A stretch of DNA of 64,000 nt, taken from the NCBI RefSeq assembly GCF_014161445.1, contig NZ_JABBXA010000012.1:124001-188000 (forward strand), in the 5' to 3' direction. The stretch's first letter is position 1. Each line of letters starts with the position of its first letter. This DNA is from Microbispora sp. H13382. Its GTDB lineage: Bacteria > Actinomycetota > Actinomycetes > Streptosporangiales > Streptosporangiaceae. The position numbers were made by a program, and so were the translations under genes. This document shows, in pieces, positions 28,363 through 37,478 of the stretch. The notes under the pieces were generated by a model. The model was given only the letters and a program-made list of their open reading frames with translations. It was not told the DNA's origin and ran no database searches.

Positions 28363-30740
28363 CAGTCGCCGGAGTCGCGGTCGGCGGGCTTGGCCCAGAA
28401 CGGGGTCGGCGCGTCGCTGTCGCGGCGTGTGCCCGCTCCCCTGCTCGGCAGCCAGAGCGGGGGCGGCTCGGCCGAACGGGAACGGCTGGAGGACGAGCCG
28501 GAGTCGCGTGGCGGGGCGGGGCGGGAACGGCCGCCGTCACTCCGCCGGGACGAACCGCCGAACAGGCCACCCGAGCCACCCGAGCCACCCGACCTGCTCG
28601 ACCCAGCGGACCTGCTCGAGCCGCCGGACGAGCCGCGCGAGCCGCCGAAGAACCCGCCCGAGCCGCCGCCGGACGGCCGCGGGGACGACGGCCGGGAGGC
28701 CCAGCCGCCCGACCTGCCGCTGAACCAGCCGCCACCCGAACCACCGCTCGAACCGCCACGGGACGGCGCGGCGGACGCGGCTGAGACGCCGGTGACCCGC
28801 TGCGGCGGGGCGGCCGGGCTCCCCGCCGACGGCGCCGCCGACGACCCCGACTGTGGGGCGGACCGGGCCGGGGAGGCGGGCCGAACGCCCGACAGGTTGA
28901 GCGGCGGGGCCGTTCCCGGACGGGAGGCGGCGACTCCGGCCTTGCGGCGACCGGCCCCCTGCGCGTCGGCGTCGAGCGGCGCGGGTTGCGCCCCCGCACG
29001 TGCTCCGACCTGGGCGGCGACGTTGCCCGCGCCCTCCTCGCCGCGCACGCGTCCCTGTGCCACGCCCGCCGCGGCGGCGGCCGCCGTGCCCGCGCCGGTG
29101 GCCATCGCGGCCGCGCCGATGACCGGCTCGGCCTTGCGCAGGCCCCACCGGCCCGCCCGGACCGCCGCCACCGGCGGCAGCGCGTTGGCCGCCCGCGACA
29201 GCGTCGGCGCGGCGGTGGCCTCGCCGAGCATCCGGGTGGTGATCGTGTGCCCGTCCATCGAGGCGAACAGATGCTGGAACGGCCGTCTGTAGAAGAAGAC
29301 CGCGATCGTCATCAGCGCCATGAACAGGATCTGCATGCCCCAGGGCAGGTTGGTCGAGATGATCAGCGCGTAGCCGTACACGAGGATCCCGAGCACCAGA
29401 GCCAGCACGGCCTGGCGCAGCAGGGTGCCGACCAGCATCTCCACCCAGCGCATGGCGATGATGCGGCCCGAGCCCGGATGCACGCCGATCAACAGGAAGA
29501 TCGGCCCGAGCATCAGCAGCAGGAGGAAGCCGACCTTCAGGACGAGCAGCGACACCGCGACGAGGAAGATGAGCAGACCGGCGACCATCGCCGCGATGAA
29601 CGCGCCGATCGCGATGCCCAGGCGGCTGGTCCAGTCCTTGCCCTGGAAGAGGAAGTACGCCGGGGTGCTCTCCAGCGGCTTGGCGACCTCCTCCTCGAAC
29701 CGCTTCTGGTGGGAGTCGGAGGCCGGCGTCTGCCTGTCCGCCTGTTCCGCCGCGTCGATCGCCTGAATTCCGAGCAGCTTCGCGCCGAGGCCCTTGACGA
29801 GACCGGCGTCGGGATCGGCCGTGCCGAACTCGCCCATCAGCCACGGCTTGCAGACCAGGACCGACCACAGCGCGTCGGCGTTCTGCGCCACGCCGGGCGT
29901 GCCCTGGCGGCCGTAGCCACCCGCGGTGGGCTCGCTCGGCACCTCGCCGGGCGCGGTCTCCTTCATCGGCAGACAGGACGCGCCACCCGCCCCGGGCAGC
30001 CCCGAGAACGCGGAGTTGACGATCTCGCCGGTCTTGTCGGTCACGGTCTTGCCGAGGCTGGTGAAGTCACCCGGGCGGCTGAAGAACCAGATCGCGACCG
30101 TGACGGCGAGGACCATCCAGATGACGCCCTCGGTGGTGGTCGTCGCGCGCTTGCGGATCAGGCCGTACCACGCCAGCCAGATCGCGCCGAGGATGACGAT
30201 CGGCCGCAGGTACGGCCAGTACATCGCGTTGGCGAGGTTGGTGACGATCTCGTCGGCGACTTCCTTGATGGGCTGCAGCGGGCCCTCGGTGGCCGCCGCC
30301 TGGTAGGTGCTGATCGTCAGCCGGTCGACGGCCTTGGCCCAGGAGAAGACCGTGTTGGCCCAGGCGTTGCCGAGCACGGCCGTGACGTCGGAACACCCCA
30401 GGTCGTAGGTGTGCCAGAACTGGCCGGCCATGCCGTACCGCTCGTAGTTGGTCGCCGGTTCCTTTGGCGTCTGTGCGGTGTTCTGGCCGTCGGCCGCGCT
30501 CACGTCCCCGGCCGGCGGCTGGACCAGCCCGTCGACGCCGCCGCCCACGATCTCCGGGGCGAGGGCCGGCGACAGGTCGCAGGGCCCGACGGCGCTCGCC
30601 GTGTCCGCCGGGAAGACCAGCGGAAGCGTCACGAACGCCGCGAAGGCGACGAACAGCAGGGCCAGGGTCCGGCGGACCCGCCTGCCTCGTCTGCCGCCCT
30701 CTCTGGTGCGACCTCTGGGACCGTTCCTGCGCACGCTCAC
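28362..30740 (-). CDS. VirB6/TrbL (ConG/TcpH)-like polytopic channel protein
   Basis: A 792-residue protein. It has a cleavable or anchoring N-terminal helix (TLALLFVAFAAFVTLPLV), a long first extracytoplasmic region with Cys residues, two helices near 195-245 (PIVILGAIWLAWYGLI, VIWMVLAVTVAIWFF), a second loop, then a core of about five helices (415-560, including LLIFLVAVSLLVLKVGFLLLLMLG split by short turns), and a 230-residue cytoplasmic tail of Ala/Gly/Ser/Arg low complexity. This is the design of VirB6/TrbL and of ConG of ICEBs1. It should form the membrane pore of the apparatus. The start overlaps the VirB4-like stop by four bases. Confidence 0.83.
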   Translation of the reverse strand: MSVRRNGPRGRTREGGRRGRRVRRTLALLFVAFAAFVTLPLVFPADTASAVGPCDLSPALAPEIVGGGVDGLVQPPAGDVSAADGQNTAQTPKEPATNYERYGMAGQFWHTYDLGCSDVTAVLGNAWANTVFSWAKAVDRLTISTYQAAATEGPLQPIKEVADEIVTNLANAMYWPYLRPIVILGAIWLAWYGLIRKRATTTTEGVIWMVLAVTVAIWFFSRPGDFTSLGKTVTDKTGEIVNSAFSGLPGAGGASCLPMKETAPGEVPSEPTAGGYGRQGTPGVAQNADALWSVLVCKPWLMGEFGTADPDAGLVKGLGAKLLGIQAIDAAEQADRQTPASDSHQKRFEEEVAKPLESTPAYFLFQGKDWTSRLGIAIGAFIAAMVAGLLIFLVAVSLLVLKVGFLLLLMLGPIFLLIGVHPGSGRIIAMRWVEMLVGTLLRQAVLALVLGILVYGYALIISTNLPWGMQILFMALMTIAVFFYRRPFQHLFASMDGHTITTRMLGEATAAPTLSRAANALPPVAAVRAGRWGLRKAEPVIGAAAMATGAGTAAAAAAGVAQGRVRGEEGAGNVAAQVGARAGAQPAPLDADAQGAGRRKAGVAASRPGTAPPLNLSGVRPASPARSAPQSGSSAAPSAGSPAAPPQRVTGVSAASAAPSRGGSSGGSGGGWFSGRSGGWASRPSSPRPSGGGSGGFFGGSRGSSGGSSRSAGSSRSGGSGGSGGLFGGSSRRSDGGRSRPAPPRDSGSSSSRSRSAEPPPLWLPSRGAGTRRDSDAPTPFWAKPADRDSGD

Positions 30741-33214
30741 GATCGCACCTCCTGCGTGACCCCCGACCGACCGGAGCCCCCGTCAAGAAGATCATGCACG
30801 TTCTCGTTGGGTTTGTCGTGTGTCGGATTGGTGTCGAGCCAGCGCAGCAGTTCCTCCGAGATAAGGTCCACCCCGATACGGCCTGCCCGGCCGTCCAGAT
30901 CCCGGAAGACGCACTCCCCGTTGCCCAGGGAGCGCAGCACCGCCTTGTGCTCCTCCGACGGGTCCACGCCGAGGAGCTCCATCACGTGCTCGACCTCCAC
31001 GCGTTCGGTCGATCGGAACGCGAAGACCGACGACAGACAGTTGGTCACCTGCTCGTTGAGCAGGTCACCGGCGTTCTGCGAGACCAGGACGAGCGCCGTG
31101 TTGCGCGAGCGGCCCATCCGGGAGACCTCGGGCACGAGCTTGGCGCCCTCGGGCGTGGACGTGATCGCCCACGCCTCGTCGAGGAAGATCGCCTTCGGCG
31201 TGCGCCGGTCGAGCCCGTTCATCAGGCGGCGCGCGAACTGCGACACCAGGTAGAGCAGCGCGACCGACAGCCGCTGCTCGTAGGAGTAGTCGTCCCTGGC
31301 CGTCATCACGTCGGGCAGCGTGAGGCCGCCGAGCGTGAACACGGTCGTCCAGCCCTCGGTGTCGATCTGCTCGCCGCCGGAGGCGTCGAAGCACAGCCGG
31401 GCCAGGTGCATCTCCGACATCGACCGGAGCACGGCCCCCAGGTTCTTGGACGCCGGGTCGGTCGACTGCTCCAGGTGGTCGACCACCTTGCCCAGCGAGG
31501 GGTCGGGTTCGTTGGAGATCGCGGCGACCGCCTGGATCATGGCGGACTCACGCTCCTCGGACATCCTCGGCAGCAGCAGCCGCAGGGTCTCGGTCGCCAT
31601 CGTCTTCTTCGTCGCGATGTCGTCGCCGAACGAGAACGGGTCGAGCAGGCCCGGCGCGGCCGACCCCAGCGGGATGACCCGCGCCTTGCGGCCCCGCCGT
31701 TGCAGCAGCCGTACGAGCGACTCGGCGTCGCCCTTGGGGTCGATGACCGCGATCGTGACGCCGCGCAGCGCCATCTGGTAGATCAGCAGCAACGCGAGCG
31801 TGGTCTTGCCGCCGCCCGGCTCACCGGTGATCGCGATGGCGGTCGGGCGGTTGCGCGCCGCCGCGACGAGCGGGTCGAAGTGCACGATGCTGCGGGCCCG
31901 TCCCAGCGTCTCCCCGACGTACGGCCCGATCCATCCGGCGTTCGACTCGTCCACCCGGTCGCCGAGCTCGACGGTCGCGGTGGCCATGCCGCCCGCGATC
32001 GTGCGCAGCGGCTGCCGCTGGGCGTACGCGTTGACCCGCAGCCGCTCGCCCGGAAGTGCCTCGCAGAACAGCGAGAACTGGTCGCCGGTGGAGTTGACGA
32101 CGTCGATGCCGATATCGCGGTAGTGCTCCACGACGGCCTCGACGCGCTGCACGCACATCTCCTCGGTCGGCGCGCTGACGCTGAGCCGGTGCCAGCCGTA
32201 CACGAACGGCAGGCGCTCCTTGGTGATGCCGTGCTCCAGCATGCGGGCGGCGTCGATCTGCTCGGCCAGCGCGAGCGGCGCCTCGGCGCCCGCCTCGCGG
32301 ATGTGGATGTCCATGTCGCGCGCGTGGGCCAGCTTGCGCGCCACGTCCTTGCTCGCCCTGACCGGGGGGATCAGCCGCATCCGGCTGGAGACCTCCACCG
32401 GGAACGGCAACTGGTCGGCGAAGTGCAGCCACGGCTCCCCGTCGGGGAACGGCATCAGGTCGGGGAACCGGGCGAACGACAGGTGCGCGGTCCAGGAGTC
32501 TCCGGCCGGCTGCTCGATGCGCAGCAGCGACCTGCCGTTGTGGATCTGCCCCTCGACCAGCGACTCGATCTCGCCCTTGCCCCACCTGCGGCGCGGCGTG
32601 GCCGAGGGCAGCGGCTCACCGAGGCCGCCCGCCGCCGCGTGCTGGTACAGCCAGGCGATCTCCGTGGAGGTGGCGTGGCGGGCGTACAACGCGCTGGAGG
32701 CGAGCGCCCGGCCGAGCCGTTCCGCGGCCTCGGTCCACCGGGCGATCTCCTTGTCCGGCACGTGGTCGTCCTCGATGCCGAGCGTCTTCTCGCCGCGCTG
32801 GTAGAAGCCGAAGAGCTGGGCCAGCACGCCGGTGCCGAGCTGCGCGCCGCGCGGCCCGAGCCGTACGCCGAGGTAGATCTCCTTGCTCCAGAAGTCCTTC
32901 GCCCAGACGTGGCGGTACATCTCCTCCAGGTACTCCCGCCAGCCCGGGCCCTCGTCCGAGGTCGAGTTGAGCGCCATCGCCCACTCGGCGGCCGGATAGG
33001 CCCGGTGCGCGATCCGCAGGTGCACCTCGGCGTCCTGCATCCTGATCGCGGCCAGCGCGATCGTGATGTTGGTGGCCAGCGCCTCGCGCTCCTCGGGGGT
33101 GAGGAACTCGTAACTCACCGTCGGCAGCCGGAAGTAGGCCCAGGCCGCCGAGTCGGTGAGGAGAACGCGATCGTCGAAGTAACGCACCGCGAGGCGACTG
33201 CGCGCCCTGCTCAT
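30737..33214 (-). CDS. VirB4/ConE-like secretion ATPase
   Basis: An 825-residue cytoplasmic ATPase. The N-terminal 450 residues form the VirB4 assembly domain; the motor domain has Walker A GEPGGGKTTLA (about 463-473), VIDPKGD, and Walker B AIFLDEAWAI, with the SQNAGDLL motif after it. It is the energy source of the channel. The best functional analogues are ConE of ICEBs1 and TcpF of pCW3. Both Walker lysine and glutamate are intact, so it should be active. It lies 30 bases after the TcpE-fusion gene and overlaps the VirB6-like gene. Confidence 0.9.
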   Translation of the reverse strand: MSRARSRLAVRYFDDRVLLTDSAAWAYFRLPTVSYEFLTPEEREALATNITIALAAIRMQDAEVHLRIAHRAYPAAEWAMALNSTSDEGPGWREYLEEMYRHVWAKDFWSKEIYLGVRLGPRGAQLGTGVLAQLFGFYQRGEKTLGIEDDHVPDKEIARWTEAAERLGRALASSALYARHATSTEIAWLYQHAAAGGLGEPLPSATPRRRWGKGEIESLVEGQIHNGRSLLRIEQPAGDSWTAHLSFARFPDLMPFPDGEPWLHFADQLPFPVEVSSRMRLIPPVRASKDVARKLAHARDMDIHIREAGAEAPLALAEQIDAARMLEHGITKERLPFVYGWHRLSVSAPTEEMCVQRVEAVVEHYRDIGIDVVNSTGDQFSLFCEALPGERLRVNAYAQRQPLRTIAGGMATATVELGDRVDESNAGWIGPYVGETLGRARSIVHFDPLVAAARNRPTAIAITGEPGGGKTTLALLLIYQMALRGVTIAVIDPKGDAESLVRLLQRRGRKARVIPLGSAAPGLLDPFSFGDDIATKKTMATETLRLLLPRMSEERESAMIQAVAAISNEPDPSLGKVVDHLEQSTDPASKNLGAVLRSMSEMHLARLCFDASGGEQIDTEGWTTVFTLGGLTLPDVMTARDDYSYEQRLSVALLYLVSQFARRLMNGLDRRTPKAIFLDEAWAITSTPEGAKLVPEVSRMGRSRNTALVLVSQNAGDLLNEQVTNCLSSVFAFRSTERVEVEHVMELLGVDPSEEHKAVLRSLGNGECVFRDLDGRAGRIGVDLISEELLRWLDTNPTHDKPNENVHDLLDGGSGRSGVTQEVRS

Positions 33215-33244
33215 CGACCTCTCACCAGCTTCCTCGCTCGCCCC

Positions 33245-35746
33245 TCATCTGGCCACCTCCTGCTTGGCCTGGACAGTCGCCAGGCCGCTAACGATCACAC
33301 CCGCAAGCGCAACGTACGCCCTGCGGCCGCCTATTCGGAGGTGATTGACGTCGACCGGTCCCGGCCGCCCGGGAGCCAGCTCGTCCTCCCAGGGCACCCG
33401 GACGATGGCCCGGCAGCGGCCGCTGGCCACCGCCTCGGCCTGCTCCACCTCGGGGAGGCTGCGGCGGCTCACGCCGTTGATCACCATCACGGCGCGGCGC
33501 CGCAGGTCGGAGCAGCCGTGCCCATCGAGCCACTCGTAGGTCATCGCCACCGCCTCGGAGGCGTCCTCGCTTGCGGGGGCGACCAGCACGAGCTGGTCGG
33601 CGTACGGCAGGAGCCGGGCCGCCAGCGCGGCCGCGGGGTCGATCACGGTAAGCCGGTAGTGCCGGTCGAGCGCGGCGAGCGTCCTGCGCCAGTCGGCCAG
33701 GAAGGCGCGGTCCGCCAGGCGCTGCGTCACCCGGTCGTCGGTGTCCGCCCCGACGACCTCCAGTCCCGATTCGCAGCGCGTCGTGTACGCCCGCATGCCG
33801 AGGTAGCCGGTCACCTCTTCCGAGCTCTCGATGAGCGAGCTCAGCGTCTCGGGCGAGTCGGCGGCGATCCTCGTCGTGAGGGTGTCCTCTCCGGTGTTCG
33901 CGTCGAGCGCGAGCACGCGGTCCTCCCGGTAACGGGCCAGCGTGTGGCCCAGCATTAACGCCGTGGTCGTCTGCCCGGCGCCGCCCGTGCAGCCGAGCAC
34001 CATGATCCGGCTGCTGCTGGTGAGCGGGACGCGGGCCCGGGCCTCGTCGACCTCCATGCCGTCTGTACGGCTGCCGCCCACGACGACCTGTGCCAGGCGC
34101 CGCCAGCCGCCCGATGTGTCACGGCCGACTACGGCCTCGACGCGGCGCAGCCGCGGCGGCTCCTCGTGCGCCGGCCTGCCGGGGGTGGTCCTGTGCGCGG
34201 CGGGCAGCGACGGCCGGGCGGGACCGGCAGGGCCGGCCGCCCGGGGTCCCGCGGGCACGGCCCGGATCGACACCCCCGCGGGGGCCGCGGGAGGCGTCAC
34301 GGCGGGGCCGGCGCCGGTGCCGCCGGGGGTGGTGCCACGGGGGGCGCCCCCGGCACTCTCGTACGGCCGGGACCCCGGTGTGTGCGTCCCCTCCCGCGTG
34401 GCGTCCGGGGAGGAACCGGCGTCGGCCGTCGTGGGCTCCGCCGGAAGGTCCGTCGCGGCGGGAGCGACCGTCGCGGGCTCGTCCGTCTCCGCGTCTCCCG
34501 TCTCCGCGTCTCCCGTGGCCGCGTCTTCGGTGGCCGCGGGCGCTTCGTCCGCCGCCGGAGGCGTCCGCTCCGGCTCCGGCGAGGATGTCCGGGACGTCTC
34601 GCCCCAGGCGTCTCCCGGCACCCGTGGCCGTACGAGCCGCGGCGGCCGGCCCTTGCGATGCTGTTCGAGCGCCTCGGCGTCCCGCTCGCCACCGGCGGAC
34701 TCCTGGGGCGCGGACGGCGCCTCCTCCGTCTGTGCCTCCTCCCCCGGTGTCTCCTCCGCCGGTGTCTCCTCCGCCGCCTGCTCGCCGGGCCGCGGGGGCG
34801 CCTCGGCGAAGGGCGTCACACCGGAGTGCCCTATGGCGCGGGGTTCGGCCGAAGCGGCGAGCCGGCGCAGGCGGCGCAGCGCCTCCGTGCCGATGGGCGG
34901 GACGGCGGGCGCGTCCGGAGCCTCGGCGGGAGCTGCGGGAGCGGCGTGCGAGGCCGCAGTGACGGGGCCCCGCTCGTGGCCCTCGTGCCTCTCGTGGCTC
35001 TCGTGCTGCTGCTCGCGCTCACGTTCCGGGCCGGTGGCGTAGCCGCCCCGCGCCTCCTCACGTACGGGAGGTGCGGACGGCTCCGGGAGGTAGAGGACGC
35101 GCTCACCGGTGGCGCCGGCACCGCCGCGGGCGGTCTTGGCCGAGGTGGTGGCCGGGATGGGGGCCGGGGTGTCGGCGACGACCGGTGCGGCGGCGGCCGC
35201 GGCGGCCGCCACGGCGGGGCGTACCACGCGTGAGGGGTCCACCTGACGCGCGCCCGCTCGCACGGCGGCCCCCGAGGCCGGCCGTGCGCCGGTTGCGGAG
35301 ACCTCCGGGACCGGCACCTTGACCGAGACGGCACGGCGCGCCTTGCGGGCCGCCCTGCCGTTCCCCGCCACGGCCGGCGGCGTGGTCCGCCAGACGCGCG
35401 CCGTGAGTGCGACCTCGTCCGGCTCGTCGAACGGGGCCATCCGGCACCACGTCCGGGGCTCGCTCATGTAGCGGAGCTGTGACTGAAGCAGCTCGGTGAG
35501 GCGCTTGCTCTCGATGACGGGACGGGTGGACAGCCAGGTGAGCACGCCGGGGGGAACCAGGTAGATGACGTGCCACGGGGCCGCGAAGGGCAGGCCGATC
35601 AGGTAGAGGAAGACCCACCACGGCACGGAGACACCCACGAACACACCGATCCAGACGACCGGAAGCGGCATCGGCAGCCGTAGGTCGTACAGCTTGTACA
35701 GCCGCTTCTCGATGCGCCAGATATTGGTATATGTGGGCAGATCCAC
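33245..35746 (-). CDS. TcpE-like membrane protein fused to a ParA/MinD-type ATPase lacking the P-loop lysine
   Basis: An 833-residue fusion starting at a GTG at 35746 (VDLPTYTNIW), preceded by AGGAGG at six bases; a TTG at 35782 would overlap the upstream gene. Residues 1-120 resemble TcpE/ConD: IWRIEKRLYKLYDLRLP and two membrane segments, VVWIGVFVGVSVPWWVFLYL and VIYLVPPGVLTWLS. Residues about 120-560 are low-complexity Ala/Pro/Glu/Thr. The C-terminal 260 residues have a ParA/MinD fold: VLGCTGGAGQTTTALMLG, LALDANTGEDTLTTRI and LTVIDPAAALAARL. The P-loop reads GGAGQTT, so the usual lysine is glutamine and hydrolysis is doubtful. Related ATPase-like proteins accompany type VII (ESX) loci, to my knowledge. 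Confidence 0.8.
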   Translation of the reverse strand: MDLPTYTNIWRIEKRLYKLYDLRLPMPLPVVWIGVFVGVSVPWWVFLYLIGLPFAAPWHVIYLVPPGVLTWLSTRPVIESKRLTELLQSQLRYMSEPRTWCRMAPFDEPDEVALTARVWRTTPPAVAGNGRAARKARRAVSVKVPVPEVSATGARPASGAAVRAGARQVDPSRVVRPAVAAAAAAAAPVVADTPAPIPATTSAKTARGGAGATGERVLYLPEPSAPPVREEARGGYATGPEREREQQHESHERHEGHERGPVTAASHAAPAAPAEAPDAPAVPPIGTEALRRLRRLAASAEPRAIGHSGVTPFAEAPPRPGEQAAEETPAEETPGEEAQTEEAPSAPQESAGGERDAEALEQHRKGRPPRLVRPRVPGDAWGETSRTSSPEPERTPPAADEAPAATEDAATGDAETGDAETDEPATVAPAATDLPAEPTTADAGSSPDATREGTHTPGSRPYESAGGAPRGTTPGGTGAGPAVTPPAAPAGVSIRAVPAGPRAAGPAGPARPSLPAAHRTTPGRPAHEEPPRLRRVEAVVGRDTSGGWRRLAQVVVGGSRTDGMEVDEARARVPLTSSSRIMVLGCTGGAGQTTTALMLGHTLARYREDRVLALDANTGEDTLTTRIAADSPETLSSLIESSEEVTGYLGMRAYTTRCESGLEVVGADTDDRVTQRLADRAFLADWRRTLAALDRHYRLTVIDPAAALAARLLPYADQLVLVAPASEDASEAVAMTYEWLDGHGCSDLRRRAVMVINGVSRRSLPEVEQAEAVASGRCRAIVRVPWEDELAPGRPGPVDVNHLRIGGRRAYVALAGVIVSGLATVQAKQEVAR

Positions 35747-35768
35747 CCCGAACCTCCTCTCCGCCCGC

Positions 35769-36056
35769 TCACTTGATGCCAAGTGCGCCCGCGATCGCCT
35801 TCGCCGTCACCTCGATGATGTTGGGAACGTAGAAGATCACGCCGATCGCGATCGCCAGGATGATGAACTGGACGAACCTGGTGATCTCGCGGGTGAAGAG
35901 GAAGAAGAGCGCCACGACGGAGACGACCGCGAGGAAGAGCGGAGCGAAGAACTTCCGGAGGAAGTCGGCGAGACCCTCGGTGTTGATGCCCGTCGCCGGG
36001 GCAGGCGACGGCGCGGCCAGATCAAGGACGTGGTCCGCGATGGTCTTCAGTATCAA
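35769..36056 (-). CDS. TcpD/ConC-like small membrane protein
   Basis: A 95-residue protein starting at a TTG at 36056, supported by GGGAGGG six bases upstream. It has a short polar Pro/Ala N-terminal region and two hydrophobic helices (FFAPLFLAVVSVVALFFLFT and FVQFIILAIAIGVIFYVPNI). It is located between the TcpC-like and TcpE-like genes, as TcpD is in pCW3 and ConC in ICEBs1. Sequence similarity among these small proteins is weak, so the assignment rests on size, topology and position. Confidence 0.75.
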   Translation of the reverse strand: MILKTIADHVLDLAAPSPAPATGINTEGLADFLRKFFAPLFLAVVSVVALFFLFTREITRFVQFIILAIAIGVIFYVPNIIEVTAKAIAGALGIK

Positions 36057-36106
36057 CTCTCGCCCTCCCGGGGGTATGGATCAGCGATGTCTTTGCCGGG
36101 CATGCG

Positions 36107-37117
36107 CTACCCCACGGACCGGTTCGCACCCTGGATGTCCCTGACGAACCACTTGCCGCCCTGCTTTTCGATCGTCAACTGATAGGCCTGCTCGAGACCG
36201 GCGGGCTGCGCCGCCGGGTCCTGCGACGGACTCGCCAGTGCCGCCTGCTCGCCGGACGCCACCGCCCACACGACCACCGCCGTGACCTTCCTGCTGTCGG
36301 TGCCGCCCGGCGGGACCACGACGTCCTTCAGCTCGGCGAGGGTGAACTCGCCGCCGAACCCGTTGACGGTCACCCCGCTCGCGACGTACCGCTGCAGGTC
36401 GACCTGGTTGCCCGCGGCGTACGCCTTGAAGAAGCCTTCGAGCTGGGGACGCAGTTCGGCCTCGGTGCTGGAGTCGCGGTCGGGGTCCGGGAGCTGCGGC
36501 AGGCCGGCCGGCCCCGGCGCGGGCAGCAGGGCCGGTTGGGCCGCAACCACGAACCTGCCGTTTTCGTAGTAGACCGGCACGGACAGCAGCCCACGGCTGC
36601 CTCCGGACTGGTACGTCACCGTCACCCGGGCGTTGTGGTCGTCGACGACGTCGATCCCGGCGAACTGGAAGGCCCCGGCCGACATGCGCCCGTAGCCGTT
36701 CCAGCCGAACTGGTCGTCCGCGCCCTCCGGCAGGAACGACTTCAGCCGTTCCGCGCGCTGCTGGGGGTTGGCCGCGTCGTAGTTGAGGTAGACCGCCGCG
36801 AACTGGTTGGCGAAGGCCGCCGCCTGCGTCGCAGGGAACCCGGAGGTGGCCGTCCCGGCCGGCGTCGAGGGGGCGCCGTCGTCCTGTAGGGAGCGCTCGA
36901 ACACCGCACGGACGCCGTTGACCACGATGACGACGATCAGCGCCCAGAGGATGACCCGCCCGGTCCAGACGAGCCAGCGGCCTCCGCCGCCGCTCCAGCC
37001 TCTGCGGCGAGGGGCCGCGGCGCGCGCCGCGCTCGCCGGATCGAAGCCTTCCAGTGGGTACGGGTCAGGGTCGCCAGCGATCCGCGGATCCTGCTGGACG
37101 TCTGACCTGCGAGCCAT
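36107..37117 (-). CDS. TcpC/ConB-like conjugation protein
   Basis: A 336-residue bitopic protein. It has a cytoplasmic Pro/Arg-rich head (1-45), one membrane helix (LVWTGRVILWALIVVIVVNG, about 49-68) and an extracytoplasmic region of two VirB8/NTF2-like domains: about 95-210 (FANQFAAVYLNYDA, VPVYYENGRFVVAAQPAL) and about 225-330 (LEGFFKAYAAGN, QLTIEKQGGKWFVRDIQG). This is the TcpC layout of pCW3. It is the first gene of the operon. The ATG at 37117 is preferred to a GTG one codon earlier because GGAGG is four bases from it. Confidence 0.85.
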   Translation of the reverse strand: MARRSDVQQDPRIAGDPDPYPLEGFDPASAARAAAPRRRGWSGGGGRWLVWTGRVILWALIVVIVVNGVRAVFERSLQDDGAPSTPAGTATSGFPATQAAAFANQFAAVYLNYDAANPQQRAERLKSFLPEGADDQFGWNGYGRMSAGAFQFAGIDVVDDHNARVTVTYQSGGSRGLLSVPVYYENGRFVVAAQPALLPAPGPAGLPQLPDPDRDSSTEAELRPQLEGFFKAYAAGNQVDLQRYVASGVTVNGFGGEFTLAELKDVVVPPGGTDSRKVTAVVVWAVASGEQAALASPSQDPAAQPAGLEQAYQLTIEKQGGKWFVRDIQGANRSVG

Positions 37118-37478
37118 CACGCCTCCGCTCGCGCCGATCCCTCCGGCTGGCGCGGTTTCCTCTTGCTCTCGATCCGGTTAACCGCATTGAAGTATTCACC
37201 CTAGCGGTCTCGCCAATTCTTCCAGGTAAGCCACGCCCATGGTGCAAGCATCGCCGCGACCGAGCAAACCGGGTCCACATCCCGTCGAGACGCCCCACGC
37301 CTATCCACTCCGCGGAAAAGCACGTTACGCCTGGCCAGCCGGGGCATCGATTACCTAACCGCCACCTATTGCTGTCTTCGCAGCTCGCAGGCATATCGAA
37401 ACCGACCGCACCCCCGCACCCGGACAGCCGACGGCCCCGCGCGAAGCGGGGCCGTCGTGTCGTGAACGGGCCTGCGCC
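37118..37478. other. Intergenic region upstream of the T4SS-like operon
   Basis: 361 bases that should hold the operon promoter. On the minus strand there is an A/T-richer stretch (gggtgaatacttcaatgcgg) about 65-85 bases before the TcpC-like gene, but no pair of boxes convincing enough to call. A GC-rich hairpin lies at 37429-37457. No coding signal seen. Confidence 0.6.
37429..37457 (-). terminator. GC-rich hairpin after the secreted coiled-coil gene
   Basis: A 12-base perfect stem CGACGGCCCCGC / GCGGGGCCGTCG with loop GCGAA, 22 bases after the stop at 37479. There is no U-tract. It separates this gene from the T4SS-like operon. Confidence 0.7.

Noticed and set aside
30464-33958. A plus-strand open frame of 1164 codons opposite the VirB4- and TcpE-like genes
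   Set aside because: No recognisable domain; it mirrors the high-GC third positions of the real genes.
35746-35782. TTG start at 35782 for the TcpE-ATPase fusion
   Set aside because: It would overlap the TcpD-like gene and has no ribosome site, while GTG 35746 has AGGAGG at the right distance.
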